DNA of 64,000 nucleotides from Pseudomonas sp. PDNC002 (lineage in GTDB: Bacteria > Pseudomonadota > Gammaproteobacteria > Pseudomonadales > Pseudomonadaceae). The stretch's first letter is position 1. Each line of letters begins with the position of its first letter. Of this stretch, positions 29,353-39,160 are shown piece by piece. Location of the stretch: assembly GCF_016919445.1 (NCBI RefSeq), contig NZ_CP070356.1, forward strand, positions 4,777,502-4,841,501. Reading direction: 5' to 3'. The translations under genes and the position numbers were made by a program. The notes beneath the pieces were generated by a model. It searched no databases and was not told where the DNA came from. It saw only the letters and a list, made by a program, of their open reading frames with translations.

Positions 29353-30060
29353 TCAAGTGCCGCTCTGCAGCAGCATGTTACGGATGTGACCGATTGCCTT
29401 GGTGGGGTTCAGACCCTTCGGGCAAACGTTCACGCAGTTCATGATCCCGCGGCAGCGGAATACGCTGAACGGGTCATCCAGGCTCGCCAGGCGCGCCTGA
29501 GTTTCGGTGTCACGGCTGTCGGCCAGGAAGCGATAGGCCTGCAGCAGCGCGGCGGGACCCAGGAACTTATCGGGGTTCCACCAGAACGACGGGCAGGAGG
29601 TCGAGCAGCAGGCGCACAGGATGCACTCGTACAGACCGTCCAGCTTCTCGCGCTCTTCCGGGCTTTGCAGACGTTCGATGGCCGGCGCTGCATATTTGTT
29701 CTGCAGGAACGGCTTAACGCTCTCGTACTGTTTGTAGAAGATGCGCATATCGACGACCAGGTCACGAATGACCGGCAGACCCGGCAGCGGACGCAGGACC
29801 AGCTTGCCGCCCTTCAGGCCAGCGGCCGACAGGGGGGTGATGCAGGCCAGGCCGTTCTTGCCGTTGATGTTCATACCGTCGGAGCCGCACACGCCTTCAC
29901 GGCAGGAACGACGATAGGAGAAGCCCTCGTCCTGTTCCTTGATCAGCGCCAGTACGTCCAGGACCATGATGTCCTTGCCGTCGGTATCGACCTGGAAGTC
30001 CTGCATGTAGGGTGCAGCGTCCTTCTCAGGGTTGTAGCGGTAAACACTCACTTGCAACAT
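29353..30060 (-). CDS. sdhB: Succinate dehydrogenase iron-sulfur subunit
   Basis: A 235-residue subunit carrying three clusters: 2Fe-2S in SCREGVCGSDGMNINGKNG, 4Fe-4S in CILCACCSTSCP, and 3Fe-4S in CRGIMNCVNVCPKGLNP. It relays electrons from SdhA to ubiquinone at the SdhC/D interface. The frame has an upstream GTG at 30069, but ATG 30060 (MLQVSVYRYNP) with GGGTG upstream fits better. Eleven bases separate it from sdhA. Confidence 0.97.
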   Translation of the reverse strand: MLQVSVYRYNPEKDAAPYMQDFQVDTDGKDIMVLDVLALIKEQDEGFSYRRSCREGVCGSDGMNINGKNGLACITPLSAAGLKGGKLVLRPLPGLPVIRDLVVDMRIFYKQYESVKPFLQNKYAAPAIERLQSPEEREKLDGLYECILCACCSTSCPSFWWNPDKFLGPAALLQAYRFLADSRDTETQARLASLDDPFSVFRCRGIMNCVNVCPKGLNPTKAIGHIRNMLLQSGT

Positions 30061-30071
30061 GGCGGGCACCC

Positions 30072-31844
30072 TTAGTAAGTACGAACCTTGGGTTCGAATG
30101 CCGGAACAGTTTTCGGCGCGAAGTTGACGGCACGCTTGGCTACACGTTTCTCACCCGGGAAGTACAGGGTGTGGCACAGCCAGTTCTCGTCATCGCGCTC
30201 CTCGAAGTCTTCACGGGCATGCGCGCCGCGGGACTCTTTGCGGGCTTCTGCCGCAATCGCAGTGGCTTCGGCCACTTCGAGGAGGTTCTGCAGTTCCAGC
30301 GCTTCGATACGCGCCGTGTTGAATGCCTGGCTCTTGTCGTTGATCTTGACGGTGGCGATACGCTCACGCAGATCAGCCAGCTGAGCGATACCCTTCTGCA
30401 TGTACTCGCCGGTACGGAACACACCGAAGTAGTTCTGCATGCAGGATTGCAGCTCGCGCTTGAGCGGAGCGACTTCTTCGCCGCTGGTGCGCTCGTTCAC
30501 GCCGTTCAGGCGCTTGAAAGCGGATTCCAGGTCGGACTCGGAAGCCTGGCGGTGCTCGATACCATCCTTGAGCGCCTTCTCCAGGTGCAGGCCGGTGGCA
30601 CGACCGAACACAACCAGGTCGAGCAGCGAGTTGCCGCCCAGGCGGTTGGCGCCGTGTACCGATACGCAAGCCACTTCGCCTACGGCGAACAGGCCTTCGA
30701 TGATCTGCTCGTTGCCGTTGGCATCGGTGGTCAACGCCTGGCCATGAATGTTGGTGGCAACGCCGCCCATCATGTAGTGGCAGGTCGGGATAACCGGGAT
30801 CGGAGCGACGACCGGGTCGACGTGGGCGAAGGTCTTCGACAGTTCGCAGATGCCGGGCAGGCGGCTGTGCAGAACTTCTTCGCCGAGGTGGTCGAGCTTC
30901 AGCAGTACGTGGTCCTTGTTCGGGCCCACGCCGTTACCGGCGATCACTTCTTTAACCATGGAACGGGCAACCACGTCGCGACCAGCCAGGTCTTTCGCGT
31001 TCGGAGCGTAACGCTCCATGAAACGCTCGCCATGGGCGTTGATCAGGTAGCCACCTTCACCGCGGCAACCTTCGGTGACCAGTACACCAGCGCCGGCGAT
31101 GCCGGTCGGGTGGAACTGCCACATCTCGATGTCCTGCACCGGCACACCGGCGCGCAGCGCCATGCCGATACCGTCACCGGTGTTGATCAGGGCGTTGGTG
31201 GTGGAGGCGTAGATACGGCCGGCACCGCCAGTGGCCAGGACCACGGCCTTGGAGCGGATATAAACGGTGTCGCCGGTTTCGATGTCGATGGCGATCACGC
31301 CAACCACATGACCGTCCTGGTTCTTCACCAGATCGACCGCGTACCACTCATTAAGGAAGGAAGTACCGTTCTTCAGGTTGGCCTGATAGAGGGTGTGCAG
31401 CAGGGCGTGACCGGTACGGTCGGCCGCGGCGCAGGTACGCGCAGCCTGGCCACCCTTGCCGAAGTCCTTGGACTGGCCACCGAACGGACGCTGATAGATG
31501 CGGCCCTGCTCGGTACGGGAGAACGGCAGGCCCATGTGTTCCAGCTCGAACACGGCTTCCGGGCCGACGGAGCACATGTATTCGATAGCGTCCTGGTCAC
31601 CGATGTAGTCGGAGCCCTTGACGGTGTCGTACATGTGCCAGCGCCAATCGTCGTTCGGGTCGGCCGAAGCGATGGCGCAGGTGATGCCGCCCTGGGCGGA
31701 TACGGTGTGCGAACGGGTCGGGAAGACCTTGGTCACCACGGCAGTCTTGTGACCACCCTGGGCCAGTTGCAGTGCGGCACGCATGCCGGCGCCGCCGCCA
31801 CCAACGATGATGGCGTCGAAGGAAAGAGTACGAATGCTAGCCAT
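30072..31844 (-). CDS. sdhA: Succinate dehydrogenase flavoprotein subunit
   Basis: A 590-residue catalytic subunit of complex II on the cytoplasmic face. [19 protein letters not shown] binds [14 protein letters not shown] contains the His that links FAD covalently, and [20 protein letters not shown] is in the active-site region. Oxidises succinate to fumarate. Starts three bases after the sdhD stop. Confidence 0.98.
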   Translation of the reverse strand: MASIRTLSFDAIIVGGGGAGMRAALQLAQGGHKTAVVTKVFPTRSHTVSAQGGITCAIASADPNDDWRWHMYDTVKGSDYIGDQDAIEYMCSVGPEAVFELEHMGLPFSRTEQGRIYQRPFGGQSKDFGKGGQAARTCAAADRTGHALLHTLYQANLKNGTSFLNEWYAVDLVKNQDGHVVGVIAIDIETGDTVYIRSKAVVLATGGAGRIYASTTNALINTGDGIGMALRAGVPVQDIEMWQFHPTGIAGAGVLVTEGCRGEGGYLINAHGERFMERYAPNAKDLAGRDVVARSMVKEVIAGNGVGPNKDHVLLKLDHLGEEVLHSRLPGICELSKTFAHVDPVVAPIPVIPTCHYMMGGVATNIHGQALTTDANGNEQIIEGLFAVGEVACVSVHGANRLGGNSLLDLVVFGRATGLHLEKALKDGIEHRQASESDLESAFKRLNGVNERTSGEEVAPLKRELQSCMQNYFGVFRTGEYMQKGIAQLADLRERIATVKINDKSQAFNTARIEALELQNLLEVAEATAIAAEARKESRGAHAREDFEERDDENWLCHTLYFPGEKRVAKRAVNFAPKTVPAFEPKVRTY

Positions 31845-31847
31845 GGA

Positions 31848-32216
31848 TCAGTTACCCCAGAGAATCTGCACACCCCAGACGAAGAATGCGAACATGGCCA
31901 TGCCGCATACTGCCTGGACGAGGAAACGCACGACGGTCGCGGACTTGCCCAGCGCCATCGGAGTCAGGTAGTCGGTGGTGATGGTCCACATACCGACCCA
32001 GGCGTGCACGCTCAGGGAAACCAGCGTCAACAGGCTGAAGATCTTCATCAGGCTGTGGGAGAACAGACCATGCCACTCCGCATAGGTGATTCCCGGATGC
32101 GCGATCAGGAAGCCCAGCAGGAAGAGAACATAAGCCGCGAGAACGACCGCGGAGACGCGCTGGACCATCCAGTCATAGAGACCCGAACGCGACAAGTTAG
32201 TGACGTTAGTTACCAT
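31848..32216 (-). CDS. sdhD: Succinate dehydrogenase membrane anchor subunit SdhD
   Basis: A 122-residue protein with three transmembrane helices (VSAVVLAAYVLFLLGFLIAH; IFSLLTLVSLSVHAWVGMW; VQAVCGMAMFAFFVWGVQI). LSVHAWVGMW and TDYLTP are conserved in SdhD and include a quinone/heme-site region. Either ATG 32222 or 32216 may start it; MVTNVTNLSRSGL at 32216 aligns best with homologues and overlaps the sdhC stop by a few bases. PrrF small RNAs are known to repress sdh in Pseudomonas by pairing near this junction. Confidence 0.93.
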   Translation of the reverse strand: MVTNVTNLSRSGLYDWMVQRVSAVVLAAYVLFLLGFLIAHPGITYAEWHGLFSHSLMKIFSLLTLVSLSVHAWVGMWTITTDYLTPMALGKSATVVRFLVQAVCGMAMFAFFVWGVQILWGN

Positions 32217-32596
32217 ACCCATACCCCCGCCAGAACGATCAGCACCACTGCGACAGCGATGACGATTTTCGAACCACGCTTACCGCCTTCCAGTGTTTCG
32301 CCAATACCTGCGTCCATGACGAGGTGACGAATACCGGCTACCAGGTGGTACAGCAGCGCAGACAGCAGGCCCCAAATCACAAGCTTGACCAACGGATGGG
32401 TCAGACACGCCTTCACCTGCTCGAAGCTTTCTTCCGAAGCGAGGGAACGATCCAGTGCGAACAGCAGCACTGCGATGCCCACGAACAGAATGACGCCAGA
32501 GATACGGTGGAGAATCGACGTGTAAGCAGTGATAGGGAGTTGGATGGTCCTTAGGTCTAGGTTTACGGGTCGTTTGCTATTCACGGCTTTTTTCAC
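32210..32596 (-). CDS. sdhC: Succinate dehydrogenase cytochrome b556 subunit SdhC
   Basis: A 128-residue, three-helix anchor subunit. RPVNLDLRTIQLPITAYTS then ILHRISGVILFVG is the family signature (quinone-site Ser/Arg), and LVAGIRHLVMD carries the heme-ligand His. The start codon is GTG at 32596 with AAGGG upstream. First gene of sdhCDAB-sucAB-lpd-sucCD. Confidence 0.95.
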   Translation of the reverse strand: MKKAVNSKRPVNLDLRTIQLPITAYTSILHRISGVILFVGIAVLLFALDRSLASEESFEQVKACLTHPLVKLVIWGLLSALLYHLVAGIRHLVMDAGIGETLEGGKRGSKIVIAVAVVLIVLAGVWVW

Positions 32597-32720
32597 ACTG
32601 AGAGCCCTTCTATGGATCAGGGCTAGTTGTCGGGAGGTGCACTTGTCAGGTACCCATCACCTTCGGGAGTGACAACCACCAATCAAGCTAGGCCGGACGG
32701 CCCTTGGCGGCTGGTCGCCG

Positions 32721-32749
32721 AGTATAGACAGTTAGGCCCCTAATGACAA
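32721..32749 (-). promoter_or_regulatory. Sigma-70 promoter of the sdh-suc operon
   Basis: Minus strand: TTGTCA (32749-32744), 17-base spacer, TATACT (32726-32721). It leaves a 5' leader of roughly 115-120 bases before the GTG start of sdhC. Confidence 0.75.
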
Positions 32750-32863
32750 CGGAAAGACCTCCACCTAAGGACTAATTGCCGCACCCCCATAAAAGGCGTA
32801 AACAGGCAAATTTTTCCGGCAAAACAGGGGCTTGGAGGAGCCAAACTTCTCCGATTGTGCAAA

Positions 32864-32891
32864 TTGACATTCGGATTTATCTCTCTATAGT
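32864..32891 (+). promoter_or_regulatory. Sigma-70 promoter of gltA
   Basis: TTGACA (32864-32869), 16-base spacer, TATAGT (32886-32891); near-consensus and about 60 bases before the gltA ATG. AGGAGG at 32940-32945 is the ribosome-binding site. Confidence 0.85.
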
Positions 32892-32950
32892 GGTGCGGGC
32901 CCTGCGTGGGGGGTCGTACAGATGATTTCAAGCATAAATAGGAGGCCATC

Positions 32951-34234
32951 ATGGCTGACAAAAAAGCGCAGTTGATCATCGAGGGCGCTGCCCCCGTCGA
33001 ACTGCCTGTCCTCTCCGGCACGCTGGGTCCCGATGTTGTCGACGTGCGGGGCCTGACCTCCACGGGTCACTTCACTTTCGACCCCGGCTTCATGTCCACC
33101 GCCTCCTGCGAGTCGAAGATCACCTACATCGATGGTGATAAAGGTGTACTGCTGCATCGCGGCTACCCGATCGAACAACTCGCCGAGAAGTCCGACTACC
33201 TGGAAACCTGCTACCTGCTGCTCAACGGCGAACTGCCCACTGCCGAGCAGAAGGAAAAGTTCGTCGGCACCATCAAGAACCACACCATGGTTCATGAACA
33301 GCTGAAGACCTTCTTCAACGGATTCCGCCGTGATGCGCACCCGATGGCCGTGATGTGCGGCGTGATCGGTGCCCTCTCCGCCTTCTATCACGACTCCCTG
33401 GACATCAATAATCCGAAGCACCGGGAAGTCTCGGCGCATCGTCTGATCGCCAAGATGCCGACCATCGCTGCCATGGTGTACAAGTACTCCAAGGGCGAGC
33501 CGATGATGTACCCGCGCAACGACCTGAACTATGCAGAAAACTTCCTGCATATGATGTTCAACACCCCCTGCGAGACCAAGCCGATCAGCCCTGTGCTGGC
33601 CAAGGCCATGGACCGCATCTTCATCCTGCACGCCGACCACGAGCAGAACGCCTCCACCTCCACCGTGCGCCTGGCGGGCTCCTCGGGTGCCAACCCGTTC
33701 GCCTGTATCGCCTCGGGCATCGCTGCCCTGTGGGGTCCGGCTCACGGCGGTGCGAACGAAGCCGTTCTGCGCATGCTGGACGAAATCGGCGACGTATCGA
33801 ACATCGAGAAGTTCGTGGCCAAGGCCAAGGACAAGAACGATCCGTTCAAGCTGATGGGCTTCGGTCACCGCGTGTACAAGAACTTCGACCCGCGCGCCAA
33901 GGTCATGAAGCAGACCTGCGACGAGGTTCTCCAGGAGCTGGGTATCAACGACCCGCAGCTGGAACTGGCCATGAAGCTGGAAGAAATCGCCCGCCACGAC
34001 CCCTACTTCGTGGAGCGCAACCTCTATCCGAACGTGGACTTCTACTCCGGCATCATCCTGAAGGCCATCGGCATTCCGACCAGCATGTTCACTGTGATCT
34101 TCGCCCTGGCACGTACCGTGGGCTGGATCTCGCACTGGCAGGAAATGCTCTCCGGCCCGTACAAGATTGGCCGTCCGCGCCAGCTGTACACCGGCGCCAC
34201 CCAGCGCGACTTCGTGGACCTCAAAGCCCGCTAA
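32951..34234 (+). CDS. gltA: Citrate synthase, type I hexameric
   Basis: A 427-residue enzyme making citrate from oxaloacetate and acetyl-CoA. [14 protein letters not shown] and [14 protein letters not shown] carry the two active-site His residues; [10 protein letters not shown] is near the C-terminal catalytic region. The length and extended N-terminal domain fit the NADH-sensitive hexameric type of Gram-negatives. A near-consensus promoter and a strong AGGAGG site precede it, so high expression is expected. Confidence 0.98.
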   Translation: MADKKAQLIIEGAAPVELPVLSGTLGPDVVDVRGLTSTGHFTFDPGFMSTASCESKITYIDGDKGVLLHRGYPIEQLAEKSDYLETCYLLLNGELPTAEQKEKFVGTIKNHTMVHEQLKTFFNGFRRDAHPMAVMCGVIGALSAFYHDSLDINNPKHREVSAHRLIAKMPTIAAMVYKYSKGEPMMYPRNDLNYAENFLHMMFNTPCETKPISPVLAKAMDRIFILHADHEQNASTSTVRLAGSSGANPFACIASGIAALWGPAHGGANEAVLRMLDEIGDVSNIEKFVAKAKDKNDPFKLMGFGHRVYKNFDPRAKVMKQTCDEVLQELGINDPQLELAMKLEEIARHDPYFVERNLYPNVDFYSGIILKAIGIPTSMFTVIFALARTVGWISHWQEMLSGPYKIGRPRQLYTGATQRDFVDLKAR

Positions 34235-34251
34235 GCGCTACGGTGCATGTG

Positions 34252-34278
34252 AAAAGGCCGCCTTCGGGCGGCCTTTTT
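34252..34278. terminator. Terminator after gltA
   Basis: AAAAGGCCGCC-TTCG-GGCGGCCTTTTT, a UUCG-capped stem-loop with T-run, 18 bases past the gltA stop. Confidence 0.92.
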
Positions 34279-34294
34279 ATTGCCATGGCTTTTC

Positions 34295-34388
34295 TGTAGG
34301 AGCGAGCTTGCTCGCGAACAGCCCCGCTGCGAGTTTCCCACGACTCGGTTCGCGAGCAAGAACTGGGCGTCCCCCTCGGTCCTACAAA
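34295..34388. repeat. REP pair, inverted
   Basis: TGTAGGAGCGAGCTTGCTCG at 34295 faces a degenerate copy ending CTCGGTCCTACAA at about 34386, with GTTCGCGAGCAAG between. Same family as at 91, 6391 and 59615. Confidence 0.75.
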
Positions 34389-34392
34389 AACG

Positions 34393-34418
34393 AAAAAGCC
34401 GCCCGAGGGCGGCTTCTT
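34393..34418 (-). terminator. Terminator of the START-domain gene
   Basis: AAAAAGCCGCCC-GA-GGGCGGCTTCTT hairpin; on the minus strand it ends in a T-run, just past the stop at 34443. Confidence 0.82.
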
Positions 34419-34442
34419 CACGAAAGGGAACGACAGCGCCGA

Positions 34443-35048
34443 TTACTTCTCGGCAGCGCTGCGCAGGCCCTTGAGGGTGTTCATCGGCGCGTCGACCACG
34501 AAGCTGTTGGCCAGCCAGGACGGAATGCTGCCACCCGGCTCGGTCTGTACCTGGTAGGTCACTTCGGTCACACCGGCGCCCTTGGGTACCAGCTTCCACT
34601 CGCCGATCAGCTTCGGCACGCGGATTTCGCCCTTCTCTTCCGGGATATAGGTCGGCTCGGCCTTCAGGTGACGGATCAGGCCGCCGTCGGCGGTCTTCTC
34701 GGTGGTCACGTGGATCACCACGTCGCGGCCGGTCACCGGCCAGGGCATGTCGATCTTCGAGTAAGTCCAGGAATCATCGCCTTCGTGCTTGAGCAGGCGC
34801 ATCTCGGCGCAGGCGTGGATCCACTTGCAGGAGCCGGCCACGTCTTCCTGCAGGGCGTTGATCTTGGCCACATCGGCCTTGATGTCGACGACGCCACGGT
34901 AGGCCTTGTACTTGGAGCCAGCAACGGGGCTGAGGTAGACCTTCACGCCGTCCTCGTCCTTCTCCAGCTTCCAGTCTTCCGCCAGGGCGGTTCCGGCAAA
35001 GCCCATCACGGCAGTGGCCAGCAGGGTCATACGCAATACACCACGCAT
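34443..35048 (-). CDS. START domain-containing exported protein
   Basis: A 201-residue protein with a Sec signal peptide (MTLLATAVMGFAGTALA) followed by one START/Bet-v1-like lipid-binding domain (WKLEKDEDGVKVYLSPVAGS; SKIDMPWPVTGRDVVIHV; LANSFVVDAPMNTLKGL). A periplasmic lipid or hydrophobic-ligand carrier is the family expectation; no ligand is known. The start at 35048 is chosen for the clean signal peptide; the frame extends to 35090. Confidence 0.83.
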   Translation of the reverse strand: MRGVLRMTLLATAVMGFAGTALAEDWKLEKDEDGVKVYLSPVAGSKYKAYRGVVDIKADVAKINALQEDVAGSCKWIHACAEMRLLKHEGDDSWTYSKIDMPWPVTGRDVVIHVTTEKTADGGLIRHLKAEPTYIPEEKGEIRVPKLIGEWKLVPKGAGVTEVTYQVQTEPGGSIPSWLANSFVVDAPMNTLKGLRSAAEK

Positions 35049-35173
35049 CGTCTTACCTCTCTTTATTCTTGGTCTCGTGGGGGTCGGCAATTGCCGGCGC
35101 CCTGTCGCAATCCGCGGTCTTGAGCGGATCGGGGCGTCAGTATGGACCGCGAAATCGTGACTTCCAAGTCACA

Positions 35174-35428
35174 TCAGGCGGCGGTGATACGTTCCCACTC
35201 GGTGAGTATCTGCAACGCCTGTTCGTTGCTGCTGCCGCAGGCATCGGCGTCCGCATCGAAGGCCGCACAGACCTTTGGACGCCGAGAGTCGCCGAATAGT
35301 TTGCACAGATTGCGCTCATCCAACTGCACACAGCGCACGCCCGCCGGCTTGCCGTCTGGCATGCCGGGGATGGGCGAGGAAATCGACGGCGCTATGCAAC
35401 AGGCGCCACAGCCGATACGGCATTGCAT
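35174..35428 (-). CDS. YkgJ family cysteine cluster protein
   Basis: An 84-residue protein opening [11 protein letters not shown], with two further Cys in [11 protein letters not shown], then PKVCAAF and ADACG: about eight Cys that may bind zinc or an iron-sulfur cluster, as proposed for the YkgJ/UPF0153 family. GLP-like [14 protein letters not shown] is also typical. The start at 35428 gives the normal N-terminus; an Arg/Ser-rich extension to 35551 overlaps the GH31 gene and is rejected. It follows the GH31 gene by 25 bases. Confidence 0.85.
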   Translation of the reverse strand: MQCRIGCGACCIAPSISSPIPGMPDGKPAGVRCVQLDERNLCKLFGDSRRPKVCAAFDADADACGSSNEQALQILTEWERITAA

Positions 35429-35453
35429 GGATGATGAACTCTCGACTCGCTGA

Positions 35454-37694
35454 TCATGGGTTGGAGCGCAGCAGCCCCTGCTTGCGCAGCGCCGCTGCCA
35501 GGCGTTCGCCGTCGGCAGAACCGGCGCGATAGAACACCGCCGGCTCGCCAATCGGTGCAGGGATTTCGACCGCCCCGCCGGAAGCCACCTCGAAGGTGCT
35601 GCCGCTCCACAGGTGCACCCAGCGGCCCTCGGGCAACGCCACGTTCAGACGCTGCACGCCGGGCTCCAGCACCGGGGCCACCAGAAATTGGTCGCCGAGC
35701 ATATAGCTCGTCGGCATTTCCGCCAAGCTCGCCGGATCAGCGGGGAATTCCAGCCATAGCGGGCGAACCAGTGGCCAGCCATGCCTCGTCGCTTCCTGCA
35801 TCAGCCGCTGGCGATAGGGCGCCAGCTCGCGGAATACCGTGGCGAAGCGCTGCAACTGCGCCACTGTAGCCGGCGTGCTGTAGGTCTGCACGTTGTCATC
35901 CGGGCGATTGCCCTCGTGCGTACGCAACAGGCTGGTGAAGGCGGAAAACTCCATCCAGCGCAGCAACAATTCCTCGCTGCGATGGTAGTTCCTGATCGGG
36001 CTGGTGATAGTGGTGTAGCCGCCAGTGTCGCTGTGATTCAGGCTGAAGCCGGACACGCCGCCGGACAGCAGCCCCAACAGCGCACTGTGCAGACCGTCGT
36101 CGGCATCCCAGGTCACCAACTGATCGCCCAGCCACAGGCTGGTGGTCAAGCCAGGGCTGTGGCTGTAGGCGGAACGCATGAAGAACAGCAGGTCGCCCGC
36201 GCCCTCCTCGTCCACCAGCTGTCGATTCAACTGGGCCCAGAACTCCGGGTATCGATTGTGCACCGCTGCGGCCGGCTCCCCGGAAGCCAGCTTCGCCTCA
36301 TAAGGCAAGGCCTCGCCAAAATCCGCCATCCAGCCGGAGAAGCCGGCCCCAAGCATTTCCTCGCGCATCACACCGCGCAGCCAATCAGCCGCCTGGGGAT
36401 TGGTCAGGTCAACCATGCCAGCGCTGAAGCTGGTGTTCTGCAGTTGCAGCGGCTGGCCCTTGGCATCCTGCGTCAGATAGCCGTGCGCCAAGGCCTCGCG
36501 GTAGAGATTGCGCGTCGCCCCGCCTCTCTCCGCCGTGTCCACCAGGAAGGGGTTTACATAAGCCAGGCTGCGAATTCCCTTGGCCCGCAAGCCGGCATTG
36601 AAGGCCGCCCAACCCGGATAGCGCTCGCCATCCAGCACCCAGTTCCACCACAACTGCTTGCCGAAGCTGGTGGTGCGCTGGCCAACCCAGTCCTGCACCC
36701 AGACGCCCGCCATCGGCACCTTTGCCTGCTCCAGCTGATCGACGATGTTGCGTACCCGCTCGGTCCCGCCCTGCAAGCCGAGAATCACGCCCTGCTGCGT
36801 CCAGCCCGGCAGCGGCGGCATCCGCCCGACCACCGAGGTATGCGCCTCGATCAGCGCCTTGGGACTGTTACCTTTATAAAGGTGGGCCTGGAGCTTGCCG
36901 GCGTGTACCTCGAGCGCTACGCGCTGGTCGTCGCGCAGGTCGAAAACCTGGTACTCCGGAGCCTCGCTGAAGAAAGCATGCAGCCGCGACGTCAGGTAGA
37001 ACGGCACCGGCGCATAGGTGGTCCACCAGTCGCCGCCGGCACGTGCGGTCAGGTCGGCGGCCATGGTGATGGGCTGCAGGCCACGGCCTACGCCCTGCTC
37101 CTGTACCAGGATCGGCAGGCGTCGCCCGCTCAGGTCGAAGCGGGTGAACTGTTCGCCAAAGCCGTGGAACTGCTCGTCGGCCTCTCTCGCCCAGGCCAGG
37201 TACAGGCGGTTCAGAGCAGGGTCGCCCAGGCTTGCATCCAGCACCGCGCCGCGCTCGCCATCGGCCCGCAGTGTCACGGTATAAGCGGATCGCCGACCAT
37301 CGGCGCAGGTCAGCGTCCCCTCGATCAGCAACTTCTCGCCATCAACTCGCACGGCATCCAACTGTTGCTGGCGGCACAGCAGATCGCGGTGTTCGTGGAC
37401 GAACATCGCGCCGCGATGCTCCTCGGCGTCGACCCGGCCGATGCCGGCCGCGAGAAACCCGCCACGGGTCTGCCACAGCGTCTGCGCCGGATGTTCGCCC
37501 GCGCGCAGGGCGAAGGACTCGCCGTCCCAGTCCAGGCGATAGTCGCCCAGGCCCCAGCTCCGCTCGGAGGCCATGGCCGGCGCTACCGTCAACTGCGCCC
37601 ACACGGGCCGCTGCTGCCACCAGTTCCAGCCCTTCCAGCCGCCGCCCCCCAGCACCAACAGCAGTATGGTGCCGCGCAATACGAACCTGATCAT
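35454..37694 (-). CDS. Membrane-anchored GH31 alpha-glycosidase, YihQ/sulfoquinovosidase-like
   Basis: A 746-residue GH31 enzyme. Residues 1-18 form an N-terminal membrane anchor or uncleaved signal. [19 protein letters not shown] (334-352), MADFGE with nucleophile Asp458, WLGDQ with acid/base Asp524, HSDTGGYTT (Tyr560) and [11 protein letters not shown] follow the YihQ subfamily closely, as does the end [11 protein letters not shown]. By my recollection of E. coli YihQ, the sulfonate-binding trio is Arg301, Trp304 and Tyr508; here Trp350 and Tyr560 fit but the Arg position looks like Gln347. A true sulfoquinovosidase is thus possible but not certain. No sulfoquinovose catabolic genes are adjacent. 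Confidence 0.85.
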   Translation of the reverse strand: MIRFVLRGTILLLVLGGGGWKGWNWWQQRPVWAQLTVAPAMASERSWGLGDYRLDWDGESFALRAGEHPAQTLWQTRGGFLAAGIGRVDAEEHRGAMFVHEHRDLLCRQQQLDAVRVDGEKLLIEGTLTCADGRRSAYTVTLRADGERGAVLDASLGDPALNRLYLAWAREADEQFHGFGEQFTRFDLSGRRLPILVQEQGVGRGLQPITMAADLTARAGGDWWTTYAPVPFYLTSRLHAFFSEAPEYQVFDLRDDQRVALEVHAGKLQAHLYKGNSPKALIEAHTSVVGRMPPLPGWTQQGVILGLQGGTERVRNIVDQLEQAKVPMAGVWVQDWVGQRTTSFGKQLWWNWVLDGERYPGWAAFNAGLRAKGIRSLAYVNPFLVDTAERGGATRNLYREALAHGYLTQDAKGQPLQLQNTSFSAGMVDLTNPQAADWLRGVMREEMLGAGFSGWMADFGEALPYEAKLASGEPAAAVHNRYPEFWAQLNRQLVDEEGAGDLLFFMRSAYSHSPGLTTSLWLGDQLVTWDADDGLHSALLGLLSGGVSGFSLNHSDTGGYTTITSPIRNYHRSEELLLRWMEFSAFTSLLRTHEGNRPDDNVQTYSTPATVAQLQRFATVFRELAPYRQRLMQEATRHGWPLVRPLWLEFPADPASLAEMPTSYMLGDQFLVAPVLEPGVQRLNVALPEGRWVHLWSGSTFEVASGGAVEIPAPIGEPAVFYRAGSADGERLAAALRKQGLLRSNP

Positions 37695-37763
37695 CCCCGC
37701 CCCTTGGCTGTCTCATGGCGCATCCAGTAGGCTCAGGCGCAGTCCCCCTCTGGAGCCTCTGCC

Positions 37764-38105
37764 ATGCCGGTCTGGCTGCAAACCGCGTTTCTGCTGTCGC
37801 TCTCTAACCTGTTCATGACCTTCGCCTGGTACGGCCACCTGAAAACCCTGAACAGCAAGCCGTGGATCATCGCGGCGCTGGTCAGCTGGGGGATCGCACT
37901 GTTCGAGTATTTGCTGCAGGTGCCGGCCAACCGCATCGGCTACACGGTGATGTCGGTGGGGCAGCTGAAGATCATGCAGGAGGTCATCACGCTGGCGGTC
38001 TTCGTGCCGTTCAGCGTGTACTTCATGCAGCAGCCACTGAAGCTCGACTATCTATGGGCCGGGCTGTGCCTGCTGGGCGCGGTGTACTTTATCTTCCGCG
38101 CCTGA
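37764..38105 (+). CDS. DMT family protein (DUF486)
   Basis: A 113-residue inner-membrane protein with four hydrophobic helices. TFAWYGHLKTLNSKPWIIA and LIYLLQ-like LFEYLLQVPANRIGY, then GQLKIMQEVITLAVF, are the DUF486 signature. Small multidrug-resistance-like topology; no substrate known. Divergent from the GH31 gene, with about 70 bases between for both promoters. Confidence 0.88.
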   Translation: MPVWLQTAFLLSLSNLFMTFAWYGHLKTLNSKPWIIAALVSWGIALFEYLLQVPANRIGYTVMSVGQLKIMQEVITLAVFVPFSVYFMQQPLKLDYLWAGLCLLGAVYFIFRA

Positions 38106-38178
38106 GGCGGACAGGAGCGGCGCACGACGATCTCTGCGACCGATGGCGCCATGGGAAGGACTCTCTTGAACAGAGGCG

Positions 38179-39057
38179 TCAGGACTCGGACTGATCCTGC
38201 AGGCGGGTGATCAGGCTGGAGGTGTCCCAGCGTCCGCCACCGGCGGCCTGCACCTCGGCGTAGAACTGGTCGACCAGCGCGGTGACCGGCAACTGCGCGC
38301 CATTGCGGCGAGCCTCGTCAAGGACGATCCCCAGGTCCTTGCGCATCCAGTCCACCGCGAAGCCGAAGTCGAAGCGCCCTTCCAGCATGCTCTGGTGACG
38401 ATTCTCCAATTGCCAGGACTGCGCGGCGCCCTTGCTGATCACTTCCATCGCGGCCATGCCGTCGAGGCCGGCGCTCTGGGCGAAGTGCAGCGCCTCGGAC
38501 AGTCCCTGCAGCAAACCGCCTACGCAAATCTGGTTGACCATCTTGGTCAGCTGGCCGCTGCCCACCGGCCCCATGCGCCGCACCATGCGCGCGTAGGTGG
38601 CGATCACCGGTTCGGCGCGGGCATAGAGGTCCGCATCGCCGCCGACCATCACCGTCAGGGCACCATTCTCGGCACCGGCCTGGCCGCCGGAAACCGGCGC
38701 ATCGAGAAAGCCCAGCTCGCGCTCGGCCGCCGCCACCGCCAGCTCGCGGGCGACCTCCGCCGAAGCCGTGGTGTGGTCCACCAGCACCGCGCCGGGCTGC
38801 ATGCCGGCCAGCGCACCATCCTCGCCCAGCACAACGCTGCGCAGATCGTCATCGTTGCCCACGCAGCACATCACGAAATCGGCCCACTGGGCGGCCTCGC
38901 GAGGGGTCTGCGCCGACTGGCCGCCAAATTGCCTGACCCACTGCGCCGCCCGGCTCGCGGTGCGGTTGTAGACGCACACTTCATGCCCTTCGCGGGCCAG
39001 ATGCCCGGCCATGGGATACCCCATCACGCCCAGCCCGATGAATGCCACTTTCGCCAT
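38179..39057 (-). CDS. NAD(P)-dependent oxidoreductase, 3-hydroxyisobutyrate dehydrogenase family
   Basis: A 292-residue beta-hydroxyacid dehydrogenase. FIGLGVMGYPMAGHLAREGH binds the dinucleotide, VSGGQAGAENGALTVMVGG is the substrate-binding loop, and LTKMVNQ contains the catalytic Lys. Family members act on 3-hydroxyisobutyrate, tartronate semialdehyde or related short hydroxyacids. No valine-degradation neighbours are present, so the exact substrate is open. Confidence 0.87.
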   Translation of the reverse strand: MAKVAFIGLGVMGYPMAGHLAREGHEVCVYNRTASRAAQWVRQFGGQSAQTPREAAQWADFVMCCVGNDDDLRSVVLGEDGALAGMQPGAVLVDHTTASAEVARELAVAAAERELGFLDAPVSGGQAGAENGALTVMVGGDADLYARAEPVIATYARMVRRMGPVGSGQLTKMVNQICVGGLLQGLSEALHFAQSAGLDGMAAMEVISKGAAQSWQLENRHQSMLEGRFDFGFAVDWMRKDLGIVLDEARRNGAQLPVTALVDQFYAEVQAAGGGRWDTSSLITRLQDQSES

Positions 39058-39160
39058 CGCGATACCCCTTGTCCGTGTAGCCGGTCAGCCTAGCACAGCA
39101 GTTTGCCGGTCCCGCAAACGCCTTCCATACTCGATTCGAACCCAACCACGAGCACCGACT

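Larger units (their letters stand above)
32597..32950. other. Divergent promoter region sdhC / gltA
   Basis: 354 bases between the two TCA transcription units. The sdh promoter lies at 32721-32749 on the minus strand and the gltA promoter at 32864-32891 on the plus strand (separate entries). About 115 bases between the two cores are free for shared regulators. No other gene is seen. Confidence 0.75.

Noticed and set aside
35454-37694. A sulfoquinovose catabolic operon linked to the organosulfur island
   Set aside because: Only the GH31 gene is present; no SQ dehydrogenase, kinase, aldolase, isomerase or SQ transporter lies near, and the island is 10 kb away.
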